Positions 1-11,599 are shown, numbered from the stretch's first letter. The stretch is DNA of 64,000 bases from Lamellibrachia satsuma (GCA_033239005.1 BSQZ01000034.1:832001-896000); one strand, 5' to 3'. A program made the numbers and translations. The notes: generated from the letters alone by a model not told the origin.

Positions 1-339
1 TAAAAAATAATGCTCAAAACATTGTTGTGAGAAAACATTACAATGTCTTATCAAAGTTGATAAGTTGTTTGCACATATAATACCATATCCATATGCAAGC
101 ATGACTAGTCAATGAAATTAAGTGAAATTGTCCATCGTGTCCAATGGCACTGAGATACGACTGAAGCAATTCCAAAAAGATTCAATTCCGATCGGCTCTT
201 GAAAATACATTCCGAAATAGTTGATGTCCTGACCCTTGGGATTTATGACAGCTGTTGGAGGTTTGCTGTTACAATTGGCTGACAAGCTCGACCACGAAAG
301 CACATAATAATTATGTCTGCTGGTGGATACTGGTTACTA

Positions 340-1475
340 GTAGGAATTAATCTACATTGAATGTATTCCACTGGTTCAGGAATCCACATTACACATTGCC
401 AAATGAAACCATATCTGTTGTATCAGAACGTACAGTGTTACATCTTTTGCTTGTTTCGACAAATTGAAATGCGTCTTTCACATGTGACACGGGGACGAAT
501 GGCATCGCTAGTAGCATACGAAACCAATTCCTGTGGTCAGCGTTCTCTCTGTAGCTCACGGATAGTCCTGTACCTTGGATTCTCCGCCACAGACACTGGG
601 CGTAGTGGAAGTAGCACCCCTTGACAATCACTCCGGGGAACACGTGTAGGCAGGCATTCATCAGACCTTTCTCGAAATCCTGCATGATACGTTGGGGGCT
701 GATGGTGAATCCGATTGATTCAGACTTTTCCTTCACCAAACTGAGGAAACGAATGTAGGTGTTTCCGTCTTTGTTGGGGAGCAGACCAAACACAAGTGGC
801 AGCATCACTCCAAGAACGAATGCATGCAATGTGACTATTTGATAAAACAGCCTTGGTGCTGTTGCAAACGTCCCATCCGTGTGATAGGTATCAGCATTCG
901 CTAGCGCATGCAGAGCGGAGTTGGATGCAAACGCTATTATTTTGTCAGCTTCATCGCCATCTTCGCCAAGCAGGAACCGATCTCCTTGAACCTTAATTAG
1001 TTGTCCACTAGCCATCCAAGTCAATGTCAACTCTTGTGGATGGCATTAGGGGGGAGCGTTTCCTCCGTTCACGGTACAGTGATGACTTGACACGCTGGTA
1101 TTGAGGCAGAGCAGATGCTGTCTCACCTGGTGAAACCATCGCAGCTGAACTTTGTTGAAGCAGTTTCACCTTTTCCTGATCGTAAATCGCCTGCATTGAA
1201 GTCGTTTCATCCCTGGCTCGCTTCCTCATGTTTCTTCTCAATTGTCGCGCTTGTACGTCACCTGGGTTGGGTTGGTGATTATGGCTATCTTCAGCTTTCA
1301 CCACTGTTCCATCATCGCTGACCACCACAAATGCCTTACACTTCACACTTTTTCTCTTGCTACATGTGAACTTCATGCCATTTGTCAACGCTTTCGATTT
1401 GTGGTAGGTATAACTGTTCAACACAGCAATAGGAAGTCCCCTAGCACCTTCGATGAACGCAACACTTGCAGCCAT
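340..1475 (-). pseudogene. FLYWCH-MULE transposase, frameshifted and truncated
   Basis: This is a remnant of a Mutator-like DNA transposon protein. The N-terminal part (1475 to about 1270) reads as a FLYWCH-type zinc finger: LPIAVLNSYTYHKSK, then FTCSKRKSVKCKAFVVV and EDSHNH, with the expected C..C..H.H spacing. The second ORF (1030 to 389) is in another frame and reads as a MULE transposase core: YHTDGTF carries the first catalytic Asp and MQDFEKGLMNA the second. A frameshift near 1010-1030 separates the two halves. After the stop near 389 the same frame still gives QWNTFNVD before another stop, so the C-terminal region with the third catalytic residue has decayed. No terminal inverted repeats are visible. 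Family knowledge: MULE proteins excise and insert DNA in the nucleus. Inference: this copy is dead. Confidence 0.8.
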
Positions 1476-1499
1476 GTTTCATGTGTCATTCCAAACTCA

Positions 1500-2141
1500 A
1501 ATATAAAATTCAACATGAAACTCAGGCCAGCTAGAGCAGAGCAGCTCAACAGATCCTTTCCCTATTGGCTAAAAATGTGTGAACTAACAGGCACATAACA
1601 AAATCCACAATCAATAGTTTATTCAGTTAAACGTTAGGGCAACACACTTTCAATAGCTTTTACCTGGATCAGGGCAATTAGCTTTTATGTGTGAGTTAAA
1701 TTGGGTCTTGCTCACCTCAAACAAGCTTTATGTAGAGAATTTACTTTAACTCTTAGGACAGTGAGCTTTTCATACCACACAATTGATGTGTGAAAGTTAC
1801 ATGGTGCTTCAAATGGTCGACCCTTCAAATGATTAACTCTACTTATAATTAGAAATATCTAGAAAGAGGGGGTGTGTTAAATCAACAGCATACTGACTGG
1901 AGGGCTAGAGGCACTCAATTTTCACACTTCGGGGGGCTACTGGCACTCAATTTTCACACTTCGGTGTGCTATTGGGACGGGGGCTAGAGACACGGGTGCT
2001 ACTGGGATGACACCATTATAATTACATTAATACATTTAATTCTATTCAGCATAATTCAATTACATTAAAATGAAAATAAATAAATTACTTTATATATTAC
2101 AATTGTATAATGAAACATACCCGTTTTTATAGCGATTTGTG
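1500..2141. other. Intergenic, short tandem duplication only
   Basis: No coding signal is seen. Around 1909-1980 a ~37-bp unit containing GGCACTCAATTTTCACAC occurs twice. The rest is AT-rich and unremarkable. Confidence 0.5.
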
Positions 2142-2480
2142 TTAGATATTGAAACAGGTAGCTCGCTAAATGATCTTATAGCATATGATACCATTCGAGT
2201 GTCCGGTAGTAGCTTATTCAGTTTATTCTCACTACGCCTCATTCTACCGAAATATTAGATATTGAAACGACTAGCTCGCTAAATGATCTTAGAGCATATG
2301 TAACCATTCGAGTGTCCGGTACTAGCTTATTCAGTTTATTCTCATCACGCCTCATTCTACCGAAATATTAGATATTGAAACGGGTAGCTCGCTAAATGAT
2401 CTTAGAGCATATGTAACCATTCGAGTGTCCGGTAGTAGCTTATTCAGTTTATTCTCACCACGCCTCATTCTACCGAAATA
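2142..2480. repeat. 113-bp tandem repeat, three copies
   Basis: Units start at 2142, 2255 and 2368, each exactly 113 bp and differing at only a few positions. The repeated segment is the extreme C-terminal coding part of the neighbouring dead RT (minus strand: LNKLLPDTR..YALRS). It therefore arose after insertion, from retrotransposon sequence. Confidence 0.9.
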
Positions 2481-3650
2481 CACTTTACATGTCGCTTTGC
2501 GCCTGCCGTGCAGCGTTGGTATGTTTACCATTTGCATAATATTTTAGTACGTAAAACCAGGAAATCTAGTTTTGAGATACCGTTTTTGGATTATCTCAAT
2601 GTTGTCCGTTAAGTATTTAGGCAAGTTCGTGTGCCATACCGGACAAGCATATTCAACTACTGGTCTGATCACAGATTCCAACTGCATTCCAACTTAAATC
2701 AGATGATATAGTTACGCCGATAACTTTTGATTGAGTAACTCTTTCAATATCAGTCCTATTCATATCAGTTTACGGCAGAGATTCAACATATGTTCTATCT
2801 GTACAGAAACATATAACCATACTATATATTACTGCGCATATCATTATCGCTAGACCACGGCGAAAAAGTTTTAGCTGAATTCTGTATGACAGATACTCTG
2901 CTCTGGTAGGGTATTTCAAATACTGTGTTGTCATCGACATGTTTTTACATAGGGAAAGGTGCTCGTAAATCAATGATATGGACATACAAAGTTCCCTGGG
3001 GAACGCCTCCATTAGGGTAGCCTAGTCTTGATACAGCGTCCACGATCTTAACTCTCTGCTCACGGACTAGGAGAAACGCTGCTCGTATCCATAATGTGTG
3101 CGTAAAAATGAGTCATTGAGTTGATTAAAATCCCCTTAAAATGACACCACAGTCTGGGCTACGTCGCTAAACGGCGTCTAAACTAGTTATCAGGTACTCC
3201 CGCAGCGAACCGTTATCAGCACCAGGTGGGTTGTAGATGCACGCTATAATAATACTCGAATATTTATGGTAGTTTCTTGGGCTTCAATCTAATCCATAGC
3301 ACTTCGTGCTGATCATCATCAATATTAAGCAACCGATCATACACCAAGCATTTGCCGCATAACACGCTACTCTTCCACATCCTCTCGCCACCCGGTTATT
3401 CCTTTCACGGCAAAAACCTGCTAGTCCGACGTATTCCGAAGCCATGTAGCTCGTATACCAGGTTTATATGACACTCACGCAGGCAACGTCGTTCATGCGT
3501 GCCACCACGAACAACTCGTCTAATGTTTCAATACTCAGTGACCGAGCGTTGACATTTAGAAACCCTGGTAGGCTCCACCGCGAACTGTTCGTGAGTATGA
3601 TTCAATTATTTGCATTCACATCTGATGTTCTGGGTTGTGATATGCTACTG
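2142..3650 (-). mobile_element. Decayed non-LTR retrotransposon (endonuclease + RT)
   Basis: Read in reverse complement with several frame changes, this stretch gives an ordered set of retrotransposon signatures. From about 3570: NVNARSLSIETLDEL (endonuclease N-terminus), a T-W pair, then ACIYNPPGADN and SPDCGVILRGF (worn GDFN motif, about 3120). It then jumps into reverse transcriptase: REQRVKI, NGGVPQGT (motif B, about 3000), HVDDNTVFE (catalytic YxDD-like, about 2945), then KVIGVTISSDLSW, RPVVEYACPVWH and NIPTLHGRRK (C-terminal region, about 2660-2490). Stops and shifts interrupt it throughout. The endonuclease is joined almost directly to mid-RT, so a large internal deletion lies near 3070-3110. 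It resembles the jockey/CR1-like apurinic-endonuclease group but differs from the CR1 copies elsewhere in the window. Confidence 0.75.
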
Positions 3651-3961
3651 CAACGGGTGATTACAGACCGAATGTTGAGCACTCAACTTTCAATACATGG
3701 CATGGCCGATTTATTCCGGCTTCTTTCCTAGTCCCTCTTCGTACGGTGTTTGCGCTTGTGGCCCTTCTGACCTTAGACAAAGCATGCTCATGACGACATG
3801 TTTGGGTGACATGATTTGTCTCCCCACATTTGGTACGCTGGCCAGAAATAGGTTAGATCAATGTTCCCCCTCCAGAAGTGTTCAATTTAATGACACAAAA
3901 TTGCGAACTAAACCGAAGGACAATATATCTTCGAAGGATAGAGACACTACCTTGCTGATTT

Positions 3962-4172
3962 CCGACATATCCACCGACTGATGTAGATTCGTTATAGTTA
4001 CACACCACAAAATTGTATATGCCTTTTATGTTACTGACCAGTAAACACGTCTGTTAAATTAGAGAACATGTAAATTGATGTGACAAAAGCAGAAAAACTT
4101 GTTTGCATCACAAGAAGGGAAGCGTCTTGCTCTTGCCAATGGTGTAAAAACACCAATTCATTACAAATGAGT
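3962..4172 (+). repeat. Dispersed repeat R2, copy 1
   Basis: A ~210-bp non-coding segment beginning GACATATCCACCGACTGATG and containing ATGTTACTGACCAGTAA and AACACCAATTCATTAC. The same ordered sequence recurs at 14938-15150 and 16047-16272 on the same strand. No ORF or terminal repeat explains it. Confidence 0.75.
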
Positions 4173-4182
4173 AACGAATAGA

Positions 4183-5350
4183 AGGATAAATACACTGCCT
4201 TGCTGAGACACGACAATAAACTCATTTGACCGATATGGCGCAATGCAAAACCACCTAAAGCGATGGACAGCATCTACTCAGTTGGTAGAGCCACTGTCTC
4301 TCCGAGACACGCCGACAAACCTAGTCGACCTATTCGGTCCAATTCCAAACCATCTAGCCCAAAAAGTAATACCTCAATTGCCAGAGCTACTGTCTCACCG
4401 AGACAGGTCAACATTCCAGGTAGACCTGTTCAGCTTGGAGCCAGCCTCAATATCTTCTGTAACAAATTGGGGACTGGCGGTGCCAGAGTAGCCAGACTGA
4501 ATGCTTTGCCGACACAGCATTTCTGAGCCAGGAAACACGTGTCACTGGTGCAGGGGATATTCGCGGTCTGCCGTTGGGGGAATTTTCAACATGTCTACAG
4601 CCGACAGAGCTTCAGATGAAGAGGCAGCCAGCGCTGCAAAGTCTGATAATCTACATAGGTCTGTAAGACAGAGAAACAGCTCCGTAGATGACAAGGCTGT
4701 TTCACATATTCTGCGTGTGATTAGATGATGATTAACGTCTACAAAAAGTAACACTAGAAGGTATGACGCAGCGGGTAGCAAAATATTGTGTCTACCACAT
4801 CTGGTTCACAAAAGCATAATAAAAAGCAAAACATATTTTCTTCTTTCGAGTAGAGAAAGAAGCCAGTTTATTATCATGCAGCACGAACACATTGACCAGA
4901 GCACGCTATATGACGTCAGAGTGTTTAACATCTTTACTCATATGTAATACATCGCTTTGTTATAAAATATTATCAGTTAGTTACTCAGTTTTATTTCTAA
5001 CTAGCCATGGTTCCCGGCGGTGCACGGGATAAAAAGCAAGAGTTTGGGTCATTGACAGTAACAACTTCGCGCCCACAAATCTTGTACAAATGCCAGTTTC
5101 ACGAAGAGTTCGGTGGACGTTTGACGTAGATCACGTAACAATAGTTGAGACATGCATTTCTTTGTTAACAATTGCAATTAGGTATTACGAAATTTACGTA
5201 AAACGCCCACGTTGTTTTCTTTGATGTATAATAATAACAATTATAATAATAATAATAATAATTAACTTCCATGGCGCCTGTATCCTCAATATATTTCAAT
5301 GTGTTTGAATGTAAAAAACATCACTATGGACCCATTGGTCCGCCTACAAA
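4183..5350 (+). repeat. Composite dispersed repeat U, copy 1
   Basis: A ~1.1-kb non-coding unit built of modules. First come diverged ~95-bp subrepeats with CTGTCTCNCCGAGACACGCC. Then a segment around AACACTAGAAGGTATGACGC, then CTTCTTTCGAGTAG followed by TGCAGCACGAAC, then a tail with AGAGTTTGGGTC and ATTTACGTAAAACGCCCACG, ending near CACTATGGACCCATTGG. Copy 2 (13478-14345) has the same order. Partial minus-strand copies are at 6430-6990, 7270-7525 and 18140-18590. Probably a non-autonomous element; superfamily unknown. Confidence 0.7.
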
Positions 5351-5565
5351 ATTGTAATCCATACTGACATATAGGTAGACATGCAACATACAGACAAATA
5401 AACAGAAAGATGTCACAAGCATCCGATTCATTTATATGACCTACAGGGACTGTGAAAAGTACCTTCTTATTATAGCCCGGTACCTAGTCCTTGATGATTT
5501 CCACAGAAGAAGTGTTGCACTAATCCTGTCATATGAGTATGCGAACGGTCTACGATTTACGCCGC

Positions 5566-5654
5566 ATATAAATGTTGACATGAAATATTCAGAGCACTGC
5601 GCAGTTGCAGCTTCAAACGATAATCAAGATATTAGGAGAAATATAACATCCTAG
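5566..5654 (+). pseudogene. Tiny CR1 RT C-terminal fragment
   Basis: In frame this reads VDMKYSEHCAVAASNDNQ..IRRNIT. It aligns with ADMKVSEQCGIAASKGNQILGLIRRNIT of the CR1 copies at 47.8 kb and 33.3 kb. About 30 codons survive, with a short internal deletion. The flanks are unrelated AT-rich sequence. Confidence 0.6.
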
Positions 5655-5940
5655 ATTATTTTCCCGGCGTTGCACGAAGAGAAAAAGCAGACATAGGTAT
5701 GTTGTACTAATCTACATTATTGTATAGTTTTTAATGTGGACTCTATGAACTGCGCTACGATTTTACTGTAATGTAGTAATTTTTTTCACGAAACAGCATA
5801 TTACAATGTCACTGTAATGTAGCAAGTGTTATTTTGTTATGCTATATATTGACTCTATCTAACCATATACACCTCTATAGGGTACAGCCAAACTCAAATA
5901 ACTTGAACATTTTTAAAAATTGCTGCATGCATCCACCAAA
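5655..5940. other. AT-rich intergenic, nothing recognised
   Basis: A pair of similar TGTAATGTAG motifs is the only structure seen. No ORF has coding character. Confidence 0.4.
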
Positions 5941-5944
5941 AGTG

Positions 5945-6200
5945 TATGCATAATTATTATATTATTATATTGGCGGCGACATGGAAATAATTCCGCAACT
6001 TCCGCTGCAGCCTTTTTTGAAATTGTGACCCCACCATCGGGGGCCACTTGGGGGTGGTTTCAAATCCGACCAACCATTTCCTCAGAAGGGCCCCTCTTTC
6101 GGACGGTTCGGCCCACACATGCATAACATACAACATACAAACAAATAGACAGACATATCAACAAAACAATGGAATTGTGTATTAGATACGGTGTAATTCT
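5945..6200 (+). repeat. Module M, copy 1 (near-identical to 7001-7245)
   Basis: A ~240-bp segment containing CCGCAACTTCCGCTGCAGCC, CCCCACCATCGGGGGCCACT and ACAAATAGACAGACATATCA. It recurs almost unchanged at 7001-7245. Each copy is followed downstream by a minus-strand U fragment, indicating duplication of a larger M-U segment. Confidence 0.8.
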
Positions 6201-6429
6201 TAACAGTCATCTGTCAAGCATGTTTGTAAAATTAGCGGGTCCTGTAATTTGAAATGTACAAAGCACACATTTCCTTTCTAAATATATACACATATGAGAC
6301 ACAATATTTGTTTCAGTAATAAATGTAGATTTGTGTGATTCTTACATTAGTTTATCTAATAGAAAGAGTATGGCTTGAACTATGAGGAAATGTGTACTTT
6401 TTATTGCAATAAGTGACAAAGCCATTTTC

Positions 6430-6990
6430 GTATAAAGTTTCATAGTCTGCTTACGTCTACATAATACAGTAGTTTGTGACTATGTCTCTGTATGTCACAA
6501 CAGTTAGTCCAAAGTGTTGGTTCGTAATTTCAACAGTTTGGCGTTTTACGTAAATGTTCGTAACTCAAAAGAATAGCTCCAGGCTATTGTTAGCAACGCT
6601 ACGCGTGTTTCTGCCATTGTTACGTGAGCAACGTGACACGTCCACCGAGCGCTTCTTGAAATCGGCAATTGTACGGAATTTGTGAGCGTGAAGTTGACAT
6701 TGCCATTGGCACAAGCTCTTGCCTTTTCGGCCGTGCACCGCCGGGCAACTCGGCAAGTTTGTAATAACAATTGCAAGGAACTGATAATGTGTTACAAAAG
6801 TCATTTGTTACATAGGAGTTAACAAGTCAAACGCTCTGACGCCATGTAGGGTGTTCTGGTATATGCGTCCGTGCTGCATGACAATAAACTGACGGTTTAT
6901 TTCTGCTACTCGAAAGAAGAATAAATGTTTATACAATGTTTTATTTGCCTGTGCGTCATACCTTCTAGTGTAATTATTAGCTGTCATTGG
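6430..6990 (-). repeat. Composite repeat U, partial minus copy
   Basis: Reverse complement matches the second half of U at 4183-5350, including the CGTGCACCGCCGGGCAACT region, the TGCATGACAATAAACTGACG segment and CTCGAAAGAAGAATAAATG. The small ORFs here (6546-6804, 6808-7050) are chance readings of this repeat. Confidence 0.7.
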
Positions 6991-7000
6991 CAAATGTGCG

Positions 7001-7245
7001 TGCATAATTACTATATAGACGGTGACATGGAAATCAAAATAATTCCGCAACTTCCGCTGCAGCCTTTTTTGAAATTGTTACCCCACCATCGGGGGCCACT
7101 TGGGGTTGGTTTCACATCCGACCAACCATGTTCGTCAGAAAGGCCCCTCTTTCGTATTGTTCGGCCCACACATGCATAACACACAAAATACAAACAAATA
7201 GACAGACATATCAACAAAACAATGGAATTGTGTATTAGATACGGA
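7001..7245 (+). repeat. Module M, copy 2
   Basis: Near-identical partner of 5945-6200, with the same GC-rich core and the same end at AATTGTGTATTAGATACGG. Confidence 0.8.
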
Positions 7246-7269
7246 CAAAATAGCTTATTATATTTCTGC

Positions 7270-7525
7270 CGGGCACCTCGGCTAGTTTGTAATGAAAGAT
7301 TGTAAGGAACTGATTATGTTTTATAAAAAGTCATTTATTACATAGGAGTAAACAGGTCAAACAGTCTGACGTAATATAGGGTGTTCTGGTATATGCCTCT
7401 GTGCTGCATGATAATAAACTGACGGTTTCTTTCTGCTACTCGAAAGAAGAATAAATGTTTATACAATGTTTTATTTGCTTGTGCGTCATACCTTCTAGGG
7501 TAGTTATTAGCTGTCATTTGCTATA
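7270..7525 (-). repeat. Composite repeat U, shorter minus copy
   Basis: Very similar to 6735-6990 (CAAGGAACTGAT, AGGGTGTTCTGGTATATG, CTCGAAAGAAGAATAAATG) but lacking the GC-rich tail. It is the second half of a local M-U duplication. Confidence 0.7.
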
Positions 7526-8094
7526 TTGTTTAGCCCTTCCTTTTGGGCGTGACTGACATTCACCTTAGGTGACTAAGATACACAAACACACTAGCCCAAC
7601 AAAGCCCATTGGTTGTGCATCAGTAATGTACTCACGAGGTATAGCATTTTATAAGGACATAACACGAAGCGATAGTCCACTCGCTGTTGTATCGTCTCAC
7701 TGCAACTGCACATTTTTACTATCGATACCCTGGTACGTGCCAATTTGACATTTTAATGTATTTCTTACTCAGTATTGGTATATTTTACATTGTCGTACAA
7801 TATAAAATTTACTCTACATCAATATTTGCATTCATTGATTTATGTTCCTTGTGACAAACACATTTATTACTATGGATAGTTTCAATGGCTTACCTAGAGC
7901 AAAATAATATTCATTATTTCGAAGATTTCCTACATCAACATGATTGTAACGGTTTGCATATTTTTTCGCAGGTGACAATTGTACAAGTGAAATGGCGAAT
8001 GCACGTGGACTGCTTGTTTTGATCCACTAGTTTCGAAATATGTCATTATGTACATTTGTGTTTAGTATATGTGTTTCAATACCTGTTCAGTAGA
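7526..8094. other. Intergenic, nothing recognised
   Basis: AT-rich DNA without coding signal, tandem structure or similarity to other parts of the window. Confidence 0.4.
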
Positions 8095-8395
8095 TTTACC
8101 AGTTTGTTAGGGAATATATGTTACTTTGGGAAATGTCTAGTAAAGCATTTGCTAGGGAAAATATGTTACATTAGGGAATGTCTTGTAAAGCATTTGTTAG
8201 GGAAGATGTGCTACATTAAGGAATCTCTAGTAAACCATTTGTTAGTGAATACGTGTAACATTAATGAATGTCTAGGTAAACATTTGTTAGGGAAAATGTG
8301 TTATATTAGGGAATGCCTTGGAAAGCATTTGTTAAGGAAGACGTTTTACATTAGTGAATCCCTACTAAAGCCTTTTTTTAAGATGTGTCACATTA
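8095..8395. repeat. Diverged 45-bp minisatellite (~7 copies)
   Basis: Units contain AAGCATTTGTTAGGGAA followed by TGTTACATTAGGGAATG at 45-bp spacing. Because 45 is a multiple of three, a 129-codon reading frame at 8056-8445 stays open, with a 15-residue periodic peptide. I see no start context, homology or splice evidence that it is translated. Confidence 0.8.
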
Positions 8396-8430
8396 GTGAA
8401 TTTATGTTAACGCATTTGCGAGGATCGCCA

Positions 8431-8507
8431 TATATCCAGTATTAACCACATGGTAAGTTTGTACTACATATATCCAGTATTAACCACATGGTAAGTTTGT
8501 ACTACAT
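8431..8507. repeat. 38-bp direct duplication
   Basis: TATATCCAGTATTAACCACA and the following TGGTAAGTTTGTACTACA occur twice in perfect tandem, at 8431 and 8469. Confidence 0.9.
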
Positions 8508-9348
8508 ATATTAAATGCATACGTTGTTAGCAAGGTGCACTGCAAGTGTCTATTATATGGCATTGTATTGTCATTGTTTAGACGATGACACCGAGCGAGG
8601 CTTGTCTTGCTAAACCGTGTATACGCAAGTAAGTTTCGTAAACAAAGGGAACCGATAAGCATGTGTCATGCAGACTATATATTTGACACATGCGACACCC
8701 TCACTTTGTCTTTGTCAGCACTATTTAACGGAACCTCCTATGCTATTGCAAGTTCACACTGGTAGTCAAATTGCAACTGTTTCGCGTAAATTATAAAATG
8801 ATGTCAACTGTATCCATTTAATATCGCCTCTGTATCCATTTAATATCGCATATTGTTGTGGATATGCTGTATGTGGAGACATTAATCCGTTTACAATTAC
8901 TATCAAGGTAGTGTGCAGATAAACACACGTTTTACACTTTGTTTAAGTAAGACTTTTATGAGAAACGTCAAACACAGTTACCTTCATTTACAACACATCA
9001 TGGGAAATGCGAGTTGAACGCAGCATAACATAGCAATGTTCCTTGTAGAAAGATTGTTTTACTTTGATGTTATATATCCTGCTGGATTAACGATATGTTT
9101 ATTTAAAGCGGCATATATGCCTGCACATGTTGATGTCGCATGTATTATTTCAGGTGTAAAATTGGCTCGGACAGTTGGTCCTATCCCTGCAAAGAAGTGT
9201 GGATGTCCTGCCTTTTAGGAGGAGGTATTTTTGGAAGGTAACTGCGTGCCCCCAACATTATAAAACTAAAATAAATCATCATTATCCAGTAAGTATCACA
9301 TGTGAACATACTACTAAATGTGTCATCGATGAATTTATATAATTTACT
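8508..9348. other. Intergenic, nothing recognised
   Basis: Only a small tandem duplication of CTGTATCCATTTAATATCGC (about 8808-8850) is seen. No exon candidate has both coding bias and splice sites. Confidence 0.4.
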
Positions 9349-9530
9349 TTTAACAAGATTTAACAAGATTGCCATCTCGAACAACAAGTTCCAGATGGCA
9401 AGTGGACAAGGAAGCCATTGGCTTATCGAGAGTCCAACAATGTTCTCATCTATGTGTAGCCCGCCCTTATCAGATATCTGTCAATTCTATTTTATTCCAA
9501 TCTATATTTGCTAGATATGTTCTCATCACT

Positions 9531-10199
9531 TTATATTTGCCTTTGTTGAAGTTCCTCCTCCATTGTTTTTTTAGATGTATTCCCTGTTTTTACTTTTATT
9601 TTAACATTGTAAACTAATTCATTTTGAGAAGACAAAATTAAATCTAACACATTCCCACCTCTGGTTGGTTCCAAAACATTTTGAGTAAGGATAAAATCCT
9701 GTGTTAGAAGTAGAAACTCATGGTTGTCACCTCCAGCACTCTCTAATGATTTCCATTGTAAATGGCCATGGTTAAAATCACCCATTATAACACATTCTCC
9801 CTTGCTCACCTCCCTTATCGCCTTTTGTAATTTTACATCTTCCTCTTGTCCCATGTTAGGACTACGATAAACTACTCATATTGTTAATGTTGAGTTCCTG
9901 GTAACTATGTTACACCAAATTGCTTCCACACTATCTGCTTCACTTTTCAGTGTAATTTCATATGCTTGGATAGATTCTTTAATATACAAAATTACTCCAC
10001 CTCCCCTTCTTTCTCGTCTACCCTTCCTAAACATTACATAGCCTGTCAGTGCTAATTCAGTATCTACTATATCTTCATTTGCCCATGATTCTGTGATGCC
10101 TATTACATGAGGATCAATATCTGCTACCATAATGTCTAACTCACTTTTTTATTTTCTATGCTCCTGGCATTTAAGCATGCACATTTAAGTTCATTGTCT
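9531..10199 (-). pseudogene. CR1 ORF2 endonuclease remnant
   Basis: Minus-strand frames give LNARSIENKK (about 10160), then VIGITESWANED, ALTGYVMFRK, RRGGGVILYIKESIQAYE (10130-9876), then CVIMGDFNHGHLQW and LEPTRGGNVLDLILSSQNE (9854-9620). These are the ordered motifs of an apurinic-like endonuclease. Frame is lost near 9870 and 10135. The SDHNQIHF block of sister copies is deleted and no RT follows. Confidence 0.85.
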
Positions 10200-10281
10200 G
10201 AAATTATTGGTGAACATTTCTTTGGATGTGTATTTGTAGTAGTACTCCTTTGAGTTTTCTCTGTCAGTTCCCCCTGCGCAT

Positions 10282-11230
10282 CTAGTTTAAACAATTTATG
10301 GTACCTGTGCCATCGTCGACAACTCTGACAAACTCACACGCAAGAACTGCAACGCCCTTCCCTGTCAGATGAAGTCCATCTCTCATGAAAAAGTCACCTC
10401 TTCCCACAAAGTTTAACCACATGTCTTCGAAGCCTACTCCCTCCTCCATACATACCTTCTGTGCCAGTGTGTTGATCGTCATCCTCCTACAGTTCCTATA
10501 TTCCTCACCCCTGCCTCCCATTATTGGTAATATCCCCGACAATACGATCTGCCCAACTCATGCCTCTTTAAATGTCTTGATCAACCTCCTGTACTTACTA
10601 ACGATGGCTGACGTTCCCTCCTTCTCTGCATTGTTCGTTCCCACATGCACGAGAACAGTATCTCCCGTGCCACCACCCATGACCTGTCCTGCCTTCTCTG
10701 CTATATCCTCTACTTTTGCCCCTGGTAGGCATACTGTTATGTCATCTCTTCTATTTACAATTTTATCCACTTTTCCAATCATGGAATCCCCCATAAGTAC
10801 CCGGGCTTTCCTCCTTTCCCTGTGATACTACATCAGCAAAGCTCCTTTCCTGTTGCACACTACTAGAATGCCCCCTTTGTCTCATATCATCAACCTTTAC
10901 TGTCTTACCACCTGGCAATCCCTCTCCACTCACCCGCTTACCTCTCTTTTGTTGCATCCTCTGCCTTCTGTCATCTTTCTTCTTCTTACCAGCTTTCTCC
11001 TTCACATTGCCACTGCTCTCCTTGTTCTCCTCGGTCTCACCACCTCTGCTCTCCTCGGTCACACCACCTCTGCTCTCCTCGGTCTCACCACCTCTGCTCT
11101 CATCATTCTCACCACCTCTGCTCACTTCTGTCTCACCCTGCCTGTCACCATCAAAATCATATGCCTTAGCTCAATCACCTGCTTCTGCAGATATTTCACT
11201 GTCATACACCCCCTACACACGAAATGAAAA
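10282..11230 (-). pseudogene. CR1 ORF1 (esterase-like) remnant
   Basis: From 11125 downward the frame gives SRGGETEE-type 8-residue repeats, a basic stretch (KAGKKKKDDRRQR), then VLMGDSMIGKVDKIV, VLVHVGTNNAEKEG and MRDGLHLTGKG. GDS, GTNN and DGLH are the SGNH/GDSL hydrolase blocks known in CR1 ORF1 proteins. Frame changes occur near 10780 and 10550. The N-terminal zinc finger is lost to 5' truncation at about 11230. Confidence 0.85.
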
Positions 11231-11293
11231 AACTTGTATAACGTCTGGAAAGTAAGACATTTCAGCTGATTGAAATGCCCATAGTTAGCATAA

Positions 11294-11391
11294 TTATTGC
11301 TATGACGCCATCGTCCGCCTCTGTCTGTGAATTAAATCATTATTATTGCTATGACGCCATCGTCCGCCTCTGTCTGCGTATTAAATAAATC
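11294..11391. repeat. 49-bp tandem duplication
   Basis: TTATTGCTATGACGCCATCG and the adjoining TCCGCCTCTGTCTG occur at 11294 and 11343, nearly identical. Confidence 0.85.
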
Positions 11392-11424
11392 ATTATTATG
11401 ATTGCGGACTCTTATTTATTAAGT

Positions 11425-11590
11425 ATTCACGTTTCCTCTTTCTCACAGCCCGTCCATCTGTTATTCCCTTCCTTCCTACTCCCGCCCTCCCTCCATCACT
11501 CTCTCCCTCCCTTCCTCCCATACCCTTCCTCCCGCCTTCCTCTTCCCTCCCTCCCGCCGTCCCTCCCTCCCTATACAACCCTCCATCTCT
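11425..11590. repeat. Pyrimidine-rich (CCCT/CCTT) tract
   Basis: About 165 bp of almost pure C and T on the plus strand, dominated by CCCTCC and CCTTCC. The overlapping ORFs are low-complexity artefacts. Confidence 0.85.
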
Positions 11591-11599
11591 CCGTTACTC

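Larger units (their letters stand above)
9349..11230 (-). mobile_element. Internally deleted, 5'-truncated CR1 (subfamily A)
   Basis: The 3' tail (ATCTTGTTAA repeats, 9349-9370) and 3' hairpin are intact, and the sequence closely matches the CR1 at 29.4-33.9 kb. The copy starts inside ORF1 near 11230. Almost all of the RT is missing: GCAAATATAGATTGGAATAA (32 kb coordinates about 31797-31816) is joined at about 9493 to the last few codons of ORF2, a ~2-kb deletion. A second deletion of about 50 bp near 9615 removes the endonuclease SDHNQ motif. The copy is therefore non-autonomous. Confidence 0.9.

Noticed and set aside
4265..4360. tRNA-like stretch (CTACTCAGTTGGTAGAGC, later GGTCCAATTCC)
   Set aside because: It resembles A and B boxes, but the spacing is too long, no acceptor or anticodon stems pair, and the related copy at 13.55 kb does not keep them.
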